NCBI GenBank assembly: GCA_020633555.1
Contig: JACKDL010000027.1
Location: 10,054 to 74,053 of the forward strand
Reading direction: 5' to 3'
Source of the DNA: Myxococcales bacterium
GTDB lineage: Bacteria; Myxococcota_A; Bradymonadia; UBA7976; UBA1532
DNA: 64,000 bases
Positions 23,501 to 30,319 of this stretch are shown one piece after another (the first letter of the stretch is position 1; the number at the start of each line of letters is the position of its first letter). The notes beneath the pieces are model-generated. The model was given only the letters and a program-made list of their open reading frames with translations, was not told the origin of the DNA and did no database searches. A program made the position numbers and the translations under genes.

Positions 23501-24427
23501 GCGGCGCCGGCGGTCGTCGAGGCCCCCGAGGCGGAGGACGAAGAGGCGGTCGAGGCCCCGCAGCCGAGCCGGGCGCGCGTCAGCGCGGCCGAGCGGCTGA
23601 AGGCAAAGCTGGTGGCCGAGGCCCCCGCGGCTGAGCCGGTGGCGGCGAAGGCTCCGGCGGCCGCGCCAGCGCCGAAGGCTGAGCCCAAGCGGTCCCGGCG
23701 GACGAGCGCGGCGGCCAAGCTGAAGGCGAAGCTGGCCGACGGGTCCGCTGAGGCGCCCGCTCCGGTGGTCGAGGCCGTTGAGGCCGAGGCCCCTGCGGCG
23801 CCTGCGCCGAAGGCGCAGCGGTCTCGGCGGACGAGCGCTGCCGAGAAGCTGAAGGCGAAGCTGGGGCCTGCGGCGGAGGCGCCTGCGGCTGAGCCGGAGG
23901 CGCCTGCGGCGGCGGCAGAGGCCGTCGAGCCGGCGCCTGCGCCGAAGCCGAGTCGGTCCCGTCGGACCAGCGCGGCCGAGAAGCTGAAGGCGAAGCTGTC
24001 GCCTGCGGCTGAGCCGGAGGCGGCCGCGGTCCCTGCGGCGGCGCCGGTGGTCGAGGCCGAGCCTGCCGCGGCGTCGCCGAAGGCGAAGGCGAAGCGGTCC
24101 CGGCGGACGAGCGCGGCTGAGAAGCTGAAGGCGAAGCTGGCCGACGAGGCCAGCGAGCCCGAGGTGAAGGCCGAGCCTGAGGCGAAGGCCAAGCCCAAGG
24201 CGAAGGCGAAGGCCAAGCCCAAGGCGAAGGCGAAGCCCAAGGCGAAGGCCAAGCCCAAGGCGAAGGCGAAGGCCGAGCCCAAGGCGAAGGCGAAGGCCGA
24301 GCCCAAGGCGAAGGCGAAGGCCGAGCCCAAGGCGAAGGCCAAGCCCAAGGCGAAGGCGAAGGCCAAGGCGAAGGCCAAGTCCGCCAAGGCGGCCGCCGCC
24401 GACGTCTTCGCCACCCTGAAGGACTGA
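20516..24427 (+). CDS. rne: Ribonuclease E/G with long repeat-rich C-terminal tail
   Basis: 1303 residues. The N-terminal catalytic half (1-500) matches RNase E/G. It has an S1 domain (GNIYKARVVSVQSALQAAFV), the metal-binding Asp in DVNSGRS near residue 303, the second Asp in GLIVVDFIDM near 345, and the zinc-link CPMC at about 404. An Arg/Asp-repeat stretch (about 500-545) and acidic/Arg-rich blocks follow. From about 740 to 1220 there are ten copies of a SAAEKLKAKL-like motif separated by Ala/Pro/Glu linkers, and the end is a Lys/Ala/Pro tail. The enzyme cleaves single-stranded RNA in processing and decay; the tail is presumably disordered with RNA- or partner-binding microdomains. Length is greater than E. 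coli RNase E (1061). Confidence 0.92.
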   Translation: MSKKMLVNAAQQGEVRVGVVEDGILEDLNVDYAGTNHIRGNIYKARVVSVQSALQAAFVDYGAERNGFITFNDIHKRYWTKEAPKGQKPRIQDVLSEGAELLVQAYKEEVGQKGAALTTSLTLPGRYLVVMPYSETGGVSRKISDEKTRKRLKSLIEDLVTDDDLGVIVRTAGQGRSKPELQKDFQELIRIWGHIQAKYGTQREPGLVYREPDVVIRSVRDYYTDDIEEIVTDDPRVHASIVDFFERHTGETPENVRLYTGKMPLFSNFGLERQLENITSPNVPLPGGGSLVIHTTEALTAIDVNSGRSKSQATQEQMAFETNCQAADEVARQLRLRDLGGLIVVDFIDMSDGKHRREVEKRLKKAMKDDKARTEVGRVSRFGLLELSRQRIKARLIASTHKECPMCEGAGHVMTTEVAGMTMLRRLQELAVSARDGATIRGRLPVAVALYLLNTQRRSISALEKDFNVTIELLPEIGAVSTRDAFEVLAAGEAPREESKDRGRDRGRDRDRGRDRDRGRERGRERDRGRDRDRDRDRGRERPKGHGPGRTVDLPEADETPFEPPRIVGFLSAEQLATADVGPDDEALELETAAEVEAPEGAADEAADEGEGRRRRRRRRRRKGRREDGTVDGPVEAEADDEDEPEAADDEGVDADEGEGAEDDEAAARRQAARERNRARRRNRRRRGGDAEPQVDAASGEGEAEDEAPVAVEAAGDEDDDEAPRRRRRRRGRGAADRLKARLHDAVDDAPAANEPAEVSEPVAAPAAETDEDGEAEGRTGRRRRGRRSAAERMKARLHAAAEDTPAADAAPEVEVAAPAAPAAEAQRPRRTRTSAAEKLRAKLAGEAGEPVAAAPVVAEPVSAEPAVAEPAAPRRTRPSAAEKLKAKLAPEAAEAKAPASAPKAAEPKAAEPVAEASKPIRTRTSAAEKLKAKLVAEAGDGESSAPAPAPAPRAEAAEAAPAPKAKPKRSRRTRSDAAPKAEAAPAVAAPAPVPAAPAVVEAPEAEDEEAVEAPQPSRARVSAAERLKAKLVAEAPAAEPVAAKAPAAAPAPKAEPKRSRRTSAAAKLKAKLADGSAEAPAPVVEAVEAEAPAAPAPKAQRSRRTSAAEKLKAKLGPAAEAPAAEPEAPAAAAEAVEPAPAPKPSRSRRTSAAEKLKAKLSPAAEPEAAAVPAAAPVVEAEPAAASPKAKAKRSRRTSAAEKLKAKLADEASEPEVKAEPEAKAKPKAKAKAKPKAKAKPKAKAKPKAKAKAEPKAKAKAEPKAKAKAEPKAKAKPKAKAKAKAKAKSAKAAAADVFATLKD

Positions 24428-24457
24428 TCCCGCCCGCGGGCTTTACAACGCCCGCGC

Positions 24458-24493
24458 CCTGGGCTTGGATGGCCGCCGCCATCCAAGCCCAGG
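24458..24493 (+). promoter_or_regulatory. 16-bp perfect hairpin overlapping a Shine-Dalgarno
   Basis: CCTGGGCTTGGATGGC pairs perfectly with GCCATCCAAGCCCAGG around a CGCC loop. The last three bases of the right arm (AGG) are the start of AGGAG (24491-24495), the ribosome-binding site 7 bases before the ATG at 24503. It could terminate the RNase E transcript, but there is no T tract. It could also lower translation of DUF1015 or be an RNase target. Confidence 0.6.
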
Positions 24494-24502
24494 AGCCCTC
24501 AG

Positions 24503-25714
24503 ATGGTCGACTTCCGAGCCTTTCGTGGCCTGCGCCCCGCCCCGGGGCGGGCCGCCGACGTGGCCTGCGTCCCGTACGATGTGGTGGACACCGCCGAGGC
24601 CCGTGAGCGGGTCGTGGGCAAGCCCGACAGCCTGCTGCGCGTCACCCGACCTGACGTGGATCTGCCCGACGGCACCTCGCTGTATGCGCCCGAGGTCTAC
24701 GAGGCCGCGAAGGCAGCCTTCGCTCGCTTGATCGCCGACGGCGTCCTGGTCCGCGACGAAGCCCGCGCCTACTACGCCTACGCGCTGACGTGGCGGGGCC
24801 GGCGCCAGCTCGGCGTGGTGGGCCTGGCCGACGCCGCCGACTACTGGGCCGACCGGATCAAGAAGCACGAGTTCACCCGGCCCGCGAAGGAGGACGACCG
24901 CATGCGCCACATCCAGGCGGTGCGTGCCCACCTGGGGCCTGTCTTCCTCACCTTCCGCGCCCGGGCCGATCTGGCGGCAGAGCTGGCAGCGGCCACCGCT
25001 GGGCCGCCCCAGGTGGACATCGTGGCCGACGAGGTGCAGCACCAAATCTGGCCCGTCACCGATCCTGCGCGGATCGAGGCCATCCAGGGGGCCTTCGCCA
25101 AGCTCGACGCCGTGTACATCGCCGACGGGCACCACCGCTCGGCCGCCGCAGCCCGGGTCGGGAAGGACGCCGCCGAAGACGACGCCCGCCGGCGCTTCCT
25201 TGCGGTGGCCTTCCCCCACGATGAGCTGCGGATCCTGCCCTACAACCGGGTCGTGGCCGATCTGAACGGGATGACGCCCGCGGCGCTCCGGGCCCGGCTG
25301 GCCGAGGACTTCGACCTGACGCGGCTGGATGGAGCGCAGGCCCCGGAACGGGCGCTCTGCTACAGCATGTACCTTCAGGGCGCCTGGTGGCGCCTGACCC
25401 TGAAGGCGCACGCCCGGCCCGATCCCACCGATCCGGTGGCTCGGCTCGACGTCAGCGTCCTGCAGGACCGGGTCTTGGGCCCCTTGCTGGGCATCGCCGA
25501 TCCCCGCCGCGACGAGCGCATCGACTTCGTGGGTGGCATCCGGGGCCTCGCGGAGCTGGCCCGGCGGGCCGGCGACCAGGGCGTGGCTTTCGCGCTGCAC
25601 CCCACCGCGCTCGAGGACCTCATGGCCATCGCCGACGCGGGCGAGGTGATGCCCCCCAAGAGCACCTGGTTCGAGCCGAAGCTGCGCAGCGGCCTGGTGA
25701 TCAGCACCTACTGA
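24503..25714 (+). CDS. DUF1015 family protein
   Basis: 403 residues, typical for the family. The N-terminus VDFRAFRGLRPAPGRAADVA and VACVPYDVV match DUF1015, followed by SLLRVTRPD and the signature YIADGHHRSAAAA near residues 208-220. That motif is related to the ParB/sulfiredoxin-like GxxR phosphate-binding fold. Near the C-terminus, MPPKSTWFEPKLRSGLVI is also conserved. The function of the family is not settled; it is often encoded near serine or phosphoglycerate metabolism. The gene lies behind RNase E with a strong hairpin over its ribosome-binding site. It ends 7 bases into the convergent patatin gene. Confidence 0.9.
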   Translation: MVDFRAFRGLRPAPGRAADVACVPYDVVDTAEARERVVGKPDSLLRVTRPDVDLPDGTSLYAPEVYEAAKAAFARLIADGVLVRDEARAYYAYALTWRGRRQLGVVGLADAADYWADRIKKHEFTRPAKEDDRMRHIQAVRAHLGPVFLTFRARADLAAELAAATAGPPQVDIVADEVQHQIWPVTDPARIEAIQGAFAKLDAVYIADGHHRSAAAARVGKDAAEDDARRRFLAVAFPHDELRILPYNRVVADLNGMTPAALRARLAEDFDLTRLDGAQAPERALCYSMYLQGAWWRLTLKAHARPDPTDPVARLDVSVLQDRVLGPLLGIADPRRDERIDFVGGIRGLAELARRAGDQGVAFALHPTALEDLMAIADAGEVMPPKSTWFEPKLRSGLVISTY

Positions 25715-26535
25715 CGGGGCACCGTGTGGCCCGCGGCCAGCGCGGCGGCGGTGCCGGCGTGCGCCGCCGCCAATGCCTGGAGCCCGCGGTCCAACCGGAA
25801 CGGGTTCGGGCGCGCCGGCGGGCGGCTCGTGATCTCGACGATCTCCACTCCCAGCGCCCGCAGCGCCGCCGCCTGGTGCCCCCAGGCGTCGGCCCGCACC
25901 CAGTCCAGGGCCTGATCCACAAACCGCATCGGCGAGCGCGCCACGGGGCGCTCCAGACCCGCCGAGGGGATCTGGTGGACCAGCAGCACGTCGAAGGGCG
26001 GCCCGTGGTCCCACATGGCCCGCCCTGGCACCTTGTCCAGCAGCCCGCCGTCTACGTGCAAGTCAGGCCCGCGGCGGACCGGGTGGAACAGGATGGGCAG
26101 GGCTGAGCTGGCCAGCACGGCGAGCGGCAGGTCGCCGCGGGTGTCCACCTGCCGCCCGCGGGTGGTCAGGTTGGTGCTGACGGTGATCACCGGGGTGGGG
26201 CAGTCCTCGAAGCGCGAGGGCAGGTGATCACGCAGCAGCCCTTCGAACAGCCGGCCCTTCAGGAGCCCGACGGGCGGCGCCAGCCGCGGGGACGGGTCCC
26301 AGAAGTCGCGGCGATGCACCGACGTGATCAGGGCCTGGAAACGGTCCAGGCGGTCCGCACCGGCAAAGGCGGCCGCCATGGCCCCGGCCGAGGTCCCGCC
26401 AAAGGCGACGGGGGCTACGCCCGCGGCCTCCAGGGCGCGGAGGAAGCCGGTGTGGGCGAAGAAGCCGAAGAAGGCGCTCGAAAGCGCCACCGCCACCCGC
26501 CGCTCGCGCAGGTGGGCCGCGAGGGTCACGGTCAC
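25708..26535 (-). CDS. Patatin-like phospholipase
   Basis: 275 residues from a GTG at 26535 that overlaps the stop of the VKOR-DsbA gene. The nucleophile elbow is GGTSAGAMAA (Ser near residue 50) and the catalytic Asp lies in VDGGLLDKVPG, giving the patatin Ser-Asp dyad. The usual oxyanion loop (GGGxRG) is replaced by SSAFFGFFAHTG, which is atypical and may mean altered activity. There is no signal peptide. Start choice: a further upstream ATG would add Arg-rich sequence antisense to nothing useful and fully overlap the neighbour. Probable acyl hydrolase acting on lipids. The 3' end overlaps DUF1015 by 7 bases in convergent orientation. Confidence 0.85.
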   Translation of the reverse strand: MTVTLAAHLRERRVAVALSSAFFGFFAHTGFLRALEAAGVAPVAFGGTSAGAMAAAFAGADRLDRFQALITSVHRRDFWDPSPRLAPPVGLLKGRLFEGLLRDHLPSRFEDCPTPVITVSTNLTTRGRQVDTRGDLPLAVLASSALPILFHPVRRGPDLHVDGGLLDKVPGRAMWDHGPPFDVLLVHQIPSAGLERPVARSPMRFVDQALDWVRADAWGHQAAALRALGVEIVEITSRPPARPNPFRLDRGLQALAAAHAGTAAALAAGHTVPRQ

Positions 26536-27728
26536 TTGGGGGGCTGGGCTTTGCCGGCCTTGGCGTTCTCGGCCGCCTGCTCGATGAGGGCGATGAGATC
26601 GGCCGGGGGCCGGGCGCCCTCGATCAGCCAGCCGTTGATGAACCACATGGGCGTGCCGCCCACGCCCGCCGCGCGTCCCGCCGCGATGTCTGCCTGGATG
26701 GCGGTCTTCGTGGCGGGATCATCCAGGCAGGCGCCGAAGCGCTCGGGATCCAGGCCCAACGTCTGGGCGTAGCCCTGCAGGTCGGGCCGCTTCAGCCGCC
26801 GCCGGTTATCGAACAGCGTGTCGTGCATCTCCCAGAACCTACCCTGCTGCCGGGCGCACTCGGCGGCATACGCCGCGTTGCAGGCGTCCTCGTGGAACTT
26901 GCCCTTGATGTGCGGGTTGCAGGCGTCGTCCATGGGCCAGTGCCGGAAGTGGTACTTGAAGGGGCCCGCGCCCTCCTGCTGGGCCTGCTTCAGCCCCTTC
27001 GCCAGGATCTGGCAGTAGGGGCACTCGAAGTCGCTGAACTCGATGATGGTCACCGGCGCGTCAGCAGGCCCCCGCGACTCCACGTTCCCTGGCGCCACCT
27101 GGACCTGGGCTGCCGGCTTGCGGGCCTGGGCGGCCTTGCGCAGCAGGTACGTCTGGTGCGCCTTCTCGGCGCGGTGGGCGTAGGCGGCCTGTGCGCCCAG
27201 CGTCGACAGGGCCATCAGCCCCGCCACCGCCCAGAAGCCGGCGCGACCCGGCAGCGCCAGCGCCCGCTTGAAGGCGCCCTTGCCGTCCCCCTCGGGGTGG
27301 CCGAAGAACAGCGTCAGCGCCACCCCCAGGTTGATGGCGTACAGCACCATGCACCACGGGCACAGCTTGCCGATGAGCACCTTCGAGGCCACGCCCAGGA
27401 ACACGCTGTACAGCACCCCCAGGGTGCTCGCGACGAGCAGCGAGTCGGCGATCCCCGGCAGCTTGCCCTTCGGCAGGAAGCGGATCAGGAACACGCTCAG
27501 CAGCAGCGTCAGGTAGAAGGCCTCGCCCAGCGCAGCGATGGGCAGACCGGCGATGCTGCTCAGGGCATGGCGGGCCACGTCGCTGCACGAGAAGCCTTCG
27601 GCGGCGGCACACAGGCCCGTGTCGCCGCCGGTCCCGAACTTCGTGGCGATGTGGATCTTGACCAGCTCTTCGCCGGCATAGAGGCCGGCGCCGGCCAACG
27701 CGGTGAGGACGTAGAAGCTCTTGCGCAC
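26532..27728 (-). CDS. VKOR-DsbA fusion (disulfide-forming oxidase)
   Basis: 398 residues. Residues 1-185 are a vitamin K epoxide reductase domain with several membrane helices, a periplasmic loop Cys pair (C40, C48 in GLCAAAEGFSCSD) and the quinone-side pair LCPWC (C123, C126). Residues 215-390 are a DsbA-like thioredoxin domain with FECPYC (C236, C239) and the cis-Pro region GGTPMWFING. Fusions of VKOR to a thioredoxin partner replace DsbB/DsbA in many bacteria. The DsbA domain oxidises secreted proteins, passing electrons through VKOR to quinone. The several Cys-rich lipoproteins encoded in this window are likely clients. It is translationally coupled to the patatin gene. Confidence 0.93.
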   Translation of the reverse strand: MRKSFYVLTALAGAGLYAGEELVKIHIATKFGTGGDTGLCAAAEGFSCSDVARHALSSIAGLPIAALGEAFYLTLLLSVFLIRFLPKGKLPGIADSLLVASTLGVLYSVFLGVASKVLIGKLCPWCMVLYAINLGVALTLFFGHPEGDGKGAFKRALALPGRAGFWAVAGLMALSTLGAQAAYAHRAEKAHQTYLLRKAAQARKPAAQVQVAPGNVESRGPADAPVTIIEFSDFECPYCQILAKGLKQAQQEGAGPFKYHFRHWPMDDACNPHIKGKFHEDACNAAYAAECARQQGRFWEMHDTLFDNRRRLKRPDLQGYAQTLGLDPERFGACLDDPATKTAIQADIAAGRAAGVGGTPMWFINGWLIEGARPPADLIALIEQAAENAKAGKAQPPK

Positions 27729-27825
27729 GCGGACCCCTCGCTGGCGGACCGCCTGTTCTACGTCGAGGGCCCGGGGCCACGCAAGAGACGGTCGGGCAAG
27801 GCGCCGGGTCCGGTGTCCCGGGCGG

Positions 27826-28164
27826 TCAGGCGATCTCGGCCTTCAGCCCCCGCAGATCGTCCAGCGGGAGGGTCATGACGATGCCGGCGCCGGGCTGATC
27901 CAGGGGGCCGCAGATTCGTTCGATGAGGCCGATCGCGGCGCGTGCCTTGGCCTCGGTGGTGGCGCTCAGGATGATCTGGGAGTCGACCGCCGAGCCGGGA
28001 AAGAGCCCCCGGAGCCCCGCGAAGATGGGCACCTCGCTGCCGAGGATCTGCCCCATACCGCGGGCGTCGAACACCGTGGCGCCGGTGACGCCCAGCTCCA
28101 CGAAGCCCAGCAGGATCTCCTCGACCCGCCGATAGTCCTTCAGGATGCAGACCACCAACCGCAT
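27826..28164 (-). CDS. PII-like small protein
   Basis: 112 residues from ATG 28164; an in-frame ATG at 28200 would add a Pro-rich stretch. The sequence MRLVVCILKDYRRVEEILLG then LGVTGATVFDARGMGQIL has the beta-alpha-beta and T-loop-like layout of PII/CutA-type proteins, and TTEAKARAAIGLIERICG suits the second alpha-beta unit. The uridylylation Tyr of classical GlnB is not visible, so this is not a standard GlnB/GlnK. Such variants sense metabolites in varied pathways. It stands alone, divergent from the Ser/Thr kinase gene. Family assignment is moderate. Confidence 0.65.
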   Translation of the reverse strand: MRLVVCILKDYRRVEEILLGFVELGVTGATVFDARGMGQILGSEVPIFAGLRGLFPGSAVDSQIILSATTEAKARAAIGLIERICGPLDQPGAGIVMTLPLDDLRGLKAEIA

Positions 28165-28279
28165 GCCCTGCAGGGTCCGCGGCGGCGCGGGGGATGTCAA
28201 CCGTGGGCGGCGGCGCCCGCCGCGATCTTGCCCTTTGCGCCGCCAACCCCCATAATGCCCGCTCCGGCGCAGTGTCTGT

Positions 28280-28293
28280 AAACGTGAACGTTT
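28280..28293. promoter_or_regulatory. Palindrome in the PII-like/kinase divergent gap
   Basis: AAACGT-GA-ACGTTT is a perfect palindrome with a two-base centre, 38 bases before the kinase start, in an AT-richer patch. Its place between divergent genes suits an operator. Confidence 0.4.
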
Positions 28294-28330
28294 TCAGGCG
28301 CTTGGGTCGAATCGCAGCGAAAGGCCATCG

Positions 28331-29848
28331 ATGGTCGAGTGCGGTCAATGCGGGCACCCCAACGCCGTCGGCAGCCGCTTCTGCGCGCGCTGCGGGGCCG
28401 GGCTGGAGGATGAGCTCCCGCAGATCGCGTCGGCCATGGCGACCCCGGTGGCGCCGGGCACGGTCTTCGACGGCAAGTACCAGGTGCTCCAGGAGATCGG
28501 TCGCGGCGGCATGGGCGTGGTCTACCGGGGCCACGACCTGTCCCTCGGCCGGATGGTGGCCATCAAGGTCCTGCCCGAGCAGTTCAACACCGATGACGAG
28601 GTGATCGCGCGCTTCAAGAAGGAGGCGCGGGCCATGGCGGCCCTGGATCACCCGAACATCGTGCCGGTGTACGCCATCGGGCAGCAGCGCAACTTCCACT
28701 ACTTCGTCATGAAGTTCCTGGAAGGTGCGACGGTGGCTGAGCTCCTCGAGGAGAAGCGGCGCCAGGACCCGGACGGCCGGTTCGACCCGCGTGAGGTGCA
28801 GAGCATCATCGCGCAGGCGTGCCGGGGCCTGGGCCATGCCCACCGGCGCGGGCTCGTGCACCGGGACATCAAGCCTGGGAACCTGATGGTGTCGCCCGAG
28901 CACCACGTCACCATCATGGACTTCGGCATCGTCAAGGAGACGCAGGCCCTCGACCGAGCCGAGCCGAGCAGCCAGCCCCTCACCCGCACGGGCCTGGTCT
29001 TCGGCACGCCCGAGTACATGGCCCCCGAGCAGGCCAAGGGCGCGGTGGCGCCCGGCCCCCAGGCCGACCTGTATTCACTGGGCGTGGTGGCGTACGAGAT
29101 GCTCACGGGCAAGCCGCCGTTCTCGGGCGACTCCCCCTTCTCGGTGGTGCTCAAGCACATCAAGAACCCGCCCGCTCCGTTGGTGGAGCAGGTGGACGGC
29201 CTCTCCATCGAGTTCCAGCGCGCCGTGTTCCTGGCCCTCGAGAAGCAGGTCGAGGACCGCTACGGCGACGCCGACGAGATGGCGACGGCGCTGTTGGCCC
29301 ATGACCCCGTCACCGGCGCGCGCCGCAGCGTACCGCCCGGCCTCGCCGCTTCGGCACCGCCGCTGGCCATGCGGCCGCCGCCGCGGATCGCGACCCTTGA
29401 GGACGAGCCGGCGCCCCTCTATCGGGGCCGCGCCTCCGTTGATGAGCTGCCCCCACCCCCCAGCCAAGAGCCTCGGGGCGCAGGCTGGGCCGTCACGGGC
29501 CCTCCGCCGGTGGTGAGCCCGCCGCCCCGCGTGCTGGACACCACGCCCGGTCAGGTGGTCCCCACCGGGCCGCTGCCGCCCCTGGCGCCGCGACCGCACG
29601 TGCCGGTCAAGCGGGCGGGGCCCATGCACGCCCCCACGGGCTCACTGTTGGGGGGGGAGAGCGAGGTTCGCGCGGTCAACCCGAGCGACGTGGCGGTGCT
29701 GGAGGATCGGCCTGGGCACTACCGGGACCTGGTGACGGCACGGAACCGGGAGTACGAGGCCCGCCGGGCGAAGAAGCGGCGTCGGCTGATGCTGGCGGGC
29801 GGCGCGGTGCTGATCCTCAGCGCGCTGGCGGCCCTGCTGCTGCGCTGA
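28331..29848 (+). CDS. Eukaryote-like Ser/Thr protein kinase with zinc ribbon
   Basis: 505 residues. A zinc ribbon (CGQCGHPN...FCARCGAG, residues 4-27) precedes the kinase domain (about 50-310) with IGRGGMGVVYRG, the ATP-binding Lys in VAIKVLPE, the catalytic loop HRDIKPGNL, DFG in IMDFGIVKE and the APE region TPEYMAPEQA. A long Pro-rich juxtamembrane region follows, then one C-terminal membrane helix (LMLAGGAVLILSALAALLL) with almost nothing outside. It is therefore a membrane-anchored cytoplasmic kinase without a sensor domain. Possible partners in the window are the PP2C phosphatase (48368-49219) and the FHA protein (13905-15989), though neither is adjacent. Confidence 0.95.
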   Translation: MVECGQCGHPNAVGSRFCARCGAGLEDELPQIASAMATPVAPGTVFDGKYQVLQEIGRGGMGVVYRGHDLSLGRMVAIKVLPEQFNTDDEVIARFKKEARAMAALDHPNIVPVYAIGQQRNFHYFVMKFLEGATVAELLEEKRRQDPDGRFDPREVQSIIAQACRGLGHAHRRGLVHRDIKPGNLMVSPEHHVTIMDFGIVKETQALDRAEPSSQPLTRTGLVFGTPEYMAPEQAKGAVAPGPQADLYSLGVVAYEMLTGKPPFSGDSPFSVVLKHIKNPPAPLVEQVDGLSIEFQRAVFLALEKQVEDRYGDADEMATALLAHDPVTGARRSVPPGLAASAPPLAMRPPPRIATLEDEPAPLYRGRASVDELPPPPSQEPRGAGWAVTGPPPVVSPPPRVLDTTPGQVVPTGPLPPLAPRPHVPVKRAGPMHAPTGSLLGGESEVRAVNPSDVAVLEDRPGHYRDLVTARNREYEARRAKKRRRLMLAGGAVLILSALAALLLR

Positions 29849-29995
29849 TCGCGCGACCTGGCTCGGCCGGCTGCCGGCCAATCAATCCGCAGATCTTGAA
29901 GTGGGCGCCGGCCGGGCTGCCGGGGGGCGAGGTGTCGGGCGCCGCGTGATCACGCGCGCCGGCGGAGGCATCCGGTCGGGAACGCCGGACGCCAA

Positions 29996-30034
29996 AAACA
30001 CGAAAGCCCGGCCTGCTTTCGCAGACCGGGCTTT
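29996..30034 (-). terminator. Rho-independent terminator after tRNA-Asp
   Basis: On the minus strand AAAGCCCGG and CCGGGCTTT enclose a shorter inner CTGC/GCAG stem, followed by CGTGTTTTTGG. It begins four bases after the tRNA-Asp 3' end. Stem plus T run make this the clearest terminator in the window. Between 29849 and 29995 only a GGCCGG-CTG-CCGGCC stem (29865-29879) after the kinase gene was seen. Confidence 0.8.
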
Positions 30035-30037
30035 CAG

Positions 30038-30111
30038 CGGAGTGGACGGGACTTGAACCCGCGGCCTCTGGCTTGACAGGCCAGCGTTCTAACCGACTGA
30101 ACTACCACTCC
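30038..30111 (-). tRNA. tRNA-Asp (GTC)
   Basis: 74 bases, full cloverleaf: acceptor GGAGTGG/CCACTCC with discriminator G, D-arm AGTTCAGTCGGTTAGAA, anticodon loop CTGTCAA (GTC) and T-loop TTCAAGT. CCA is not encoded. It has its own promoter and a terminator. Confidence 0.97.
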
Positions 30112-30128
30112 GTAGTTCGTGGCGCTGG

Positions 30129-30157
30129 AAACTACAGGGGTCGGGCTTGGGGGTCAA
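30129..30157 (-). promoter_or_regulatory. Promoter of tRNA-Asp
   Basis: TTGACC (30157-30152), 17 bases, then TAGTTT (30134-30129), about 18 bases before the tRNA 5' end. T-rich DNA (TTTTTTG) lies just upstream of the -35. The same TTGACC and 17-base spacing recurs before tRNA-Thr. Confidence 0.65.
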
Positions 30158-30186
30158 CAAAAAACTTTGGGAGGCTGTCTTTTTTG

Positions 30187-30295
30187 GGGGCGCCCGGTGC
30201 GAGTGGGCGGGACAGGGCTCGAACCTGCGACAAGCGGTGTGTAAGACCGCTGCTCTACCAACTGAGCTACCCGCCCGGAGTGCACCGGGCGCCCC
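30187..30295. repeat. 14-bp inverted arms around tRNA-Val
   Basis: GGGGCGCCCGGTGC (30187-30200) and GCACCGGGCGCCCC (30282-30295) are perfect inverted repeats lying 3 and 5 bases outside the tRNA-Val gene. In the precursor they would pair and extend the acceptor stem. Runs of six and eight T/A residues lie just outside both arms. Confidence 0.7.
30204..30276 (-). tRNA. tRNA-Val (TAC)
   Basis: 73 bases: acceptor GGGCGGG/CCCGCCC with discriminator A, D-arm TAGCTCAGTTGGTAGAGC, anticodon loop CTTACAC (TAC) and T-loop TTCGAGC. It lies between lon and tRNA-Asp. No clear separate promoter is seen, so it may be transcribed from upstream. Confidence 0.97.
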
Positions 30296-30319
30296 AAAAA
30301 AAAGAACCTGCACCGGCGG

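Noticed and set aside
20147..24486. Two minus-strand open frames of over 900 codons
   Set aside because: Both are antisense to RNase E, whose catalytic motifs are unmistakable; the long frames come from the repeat-rich GC codons.
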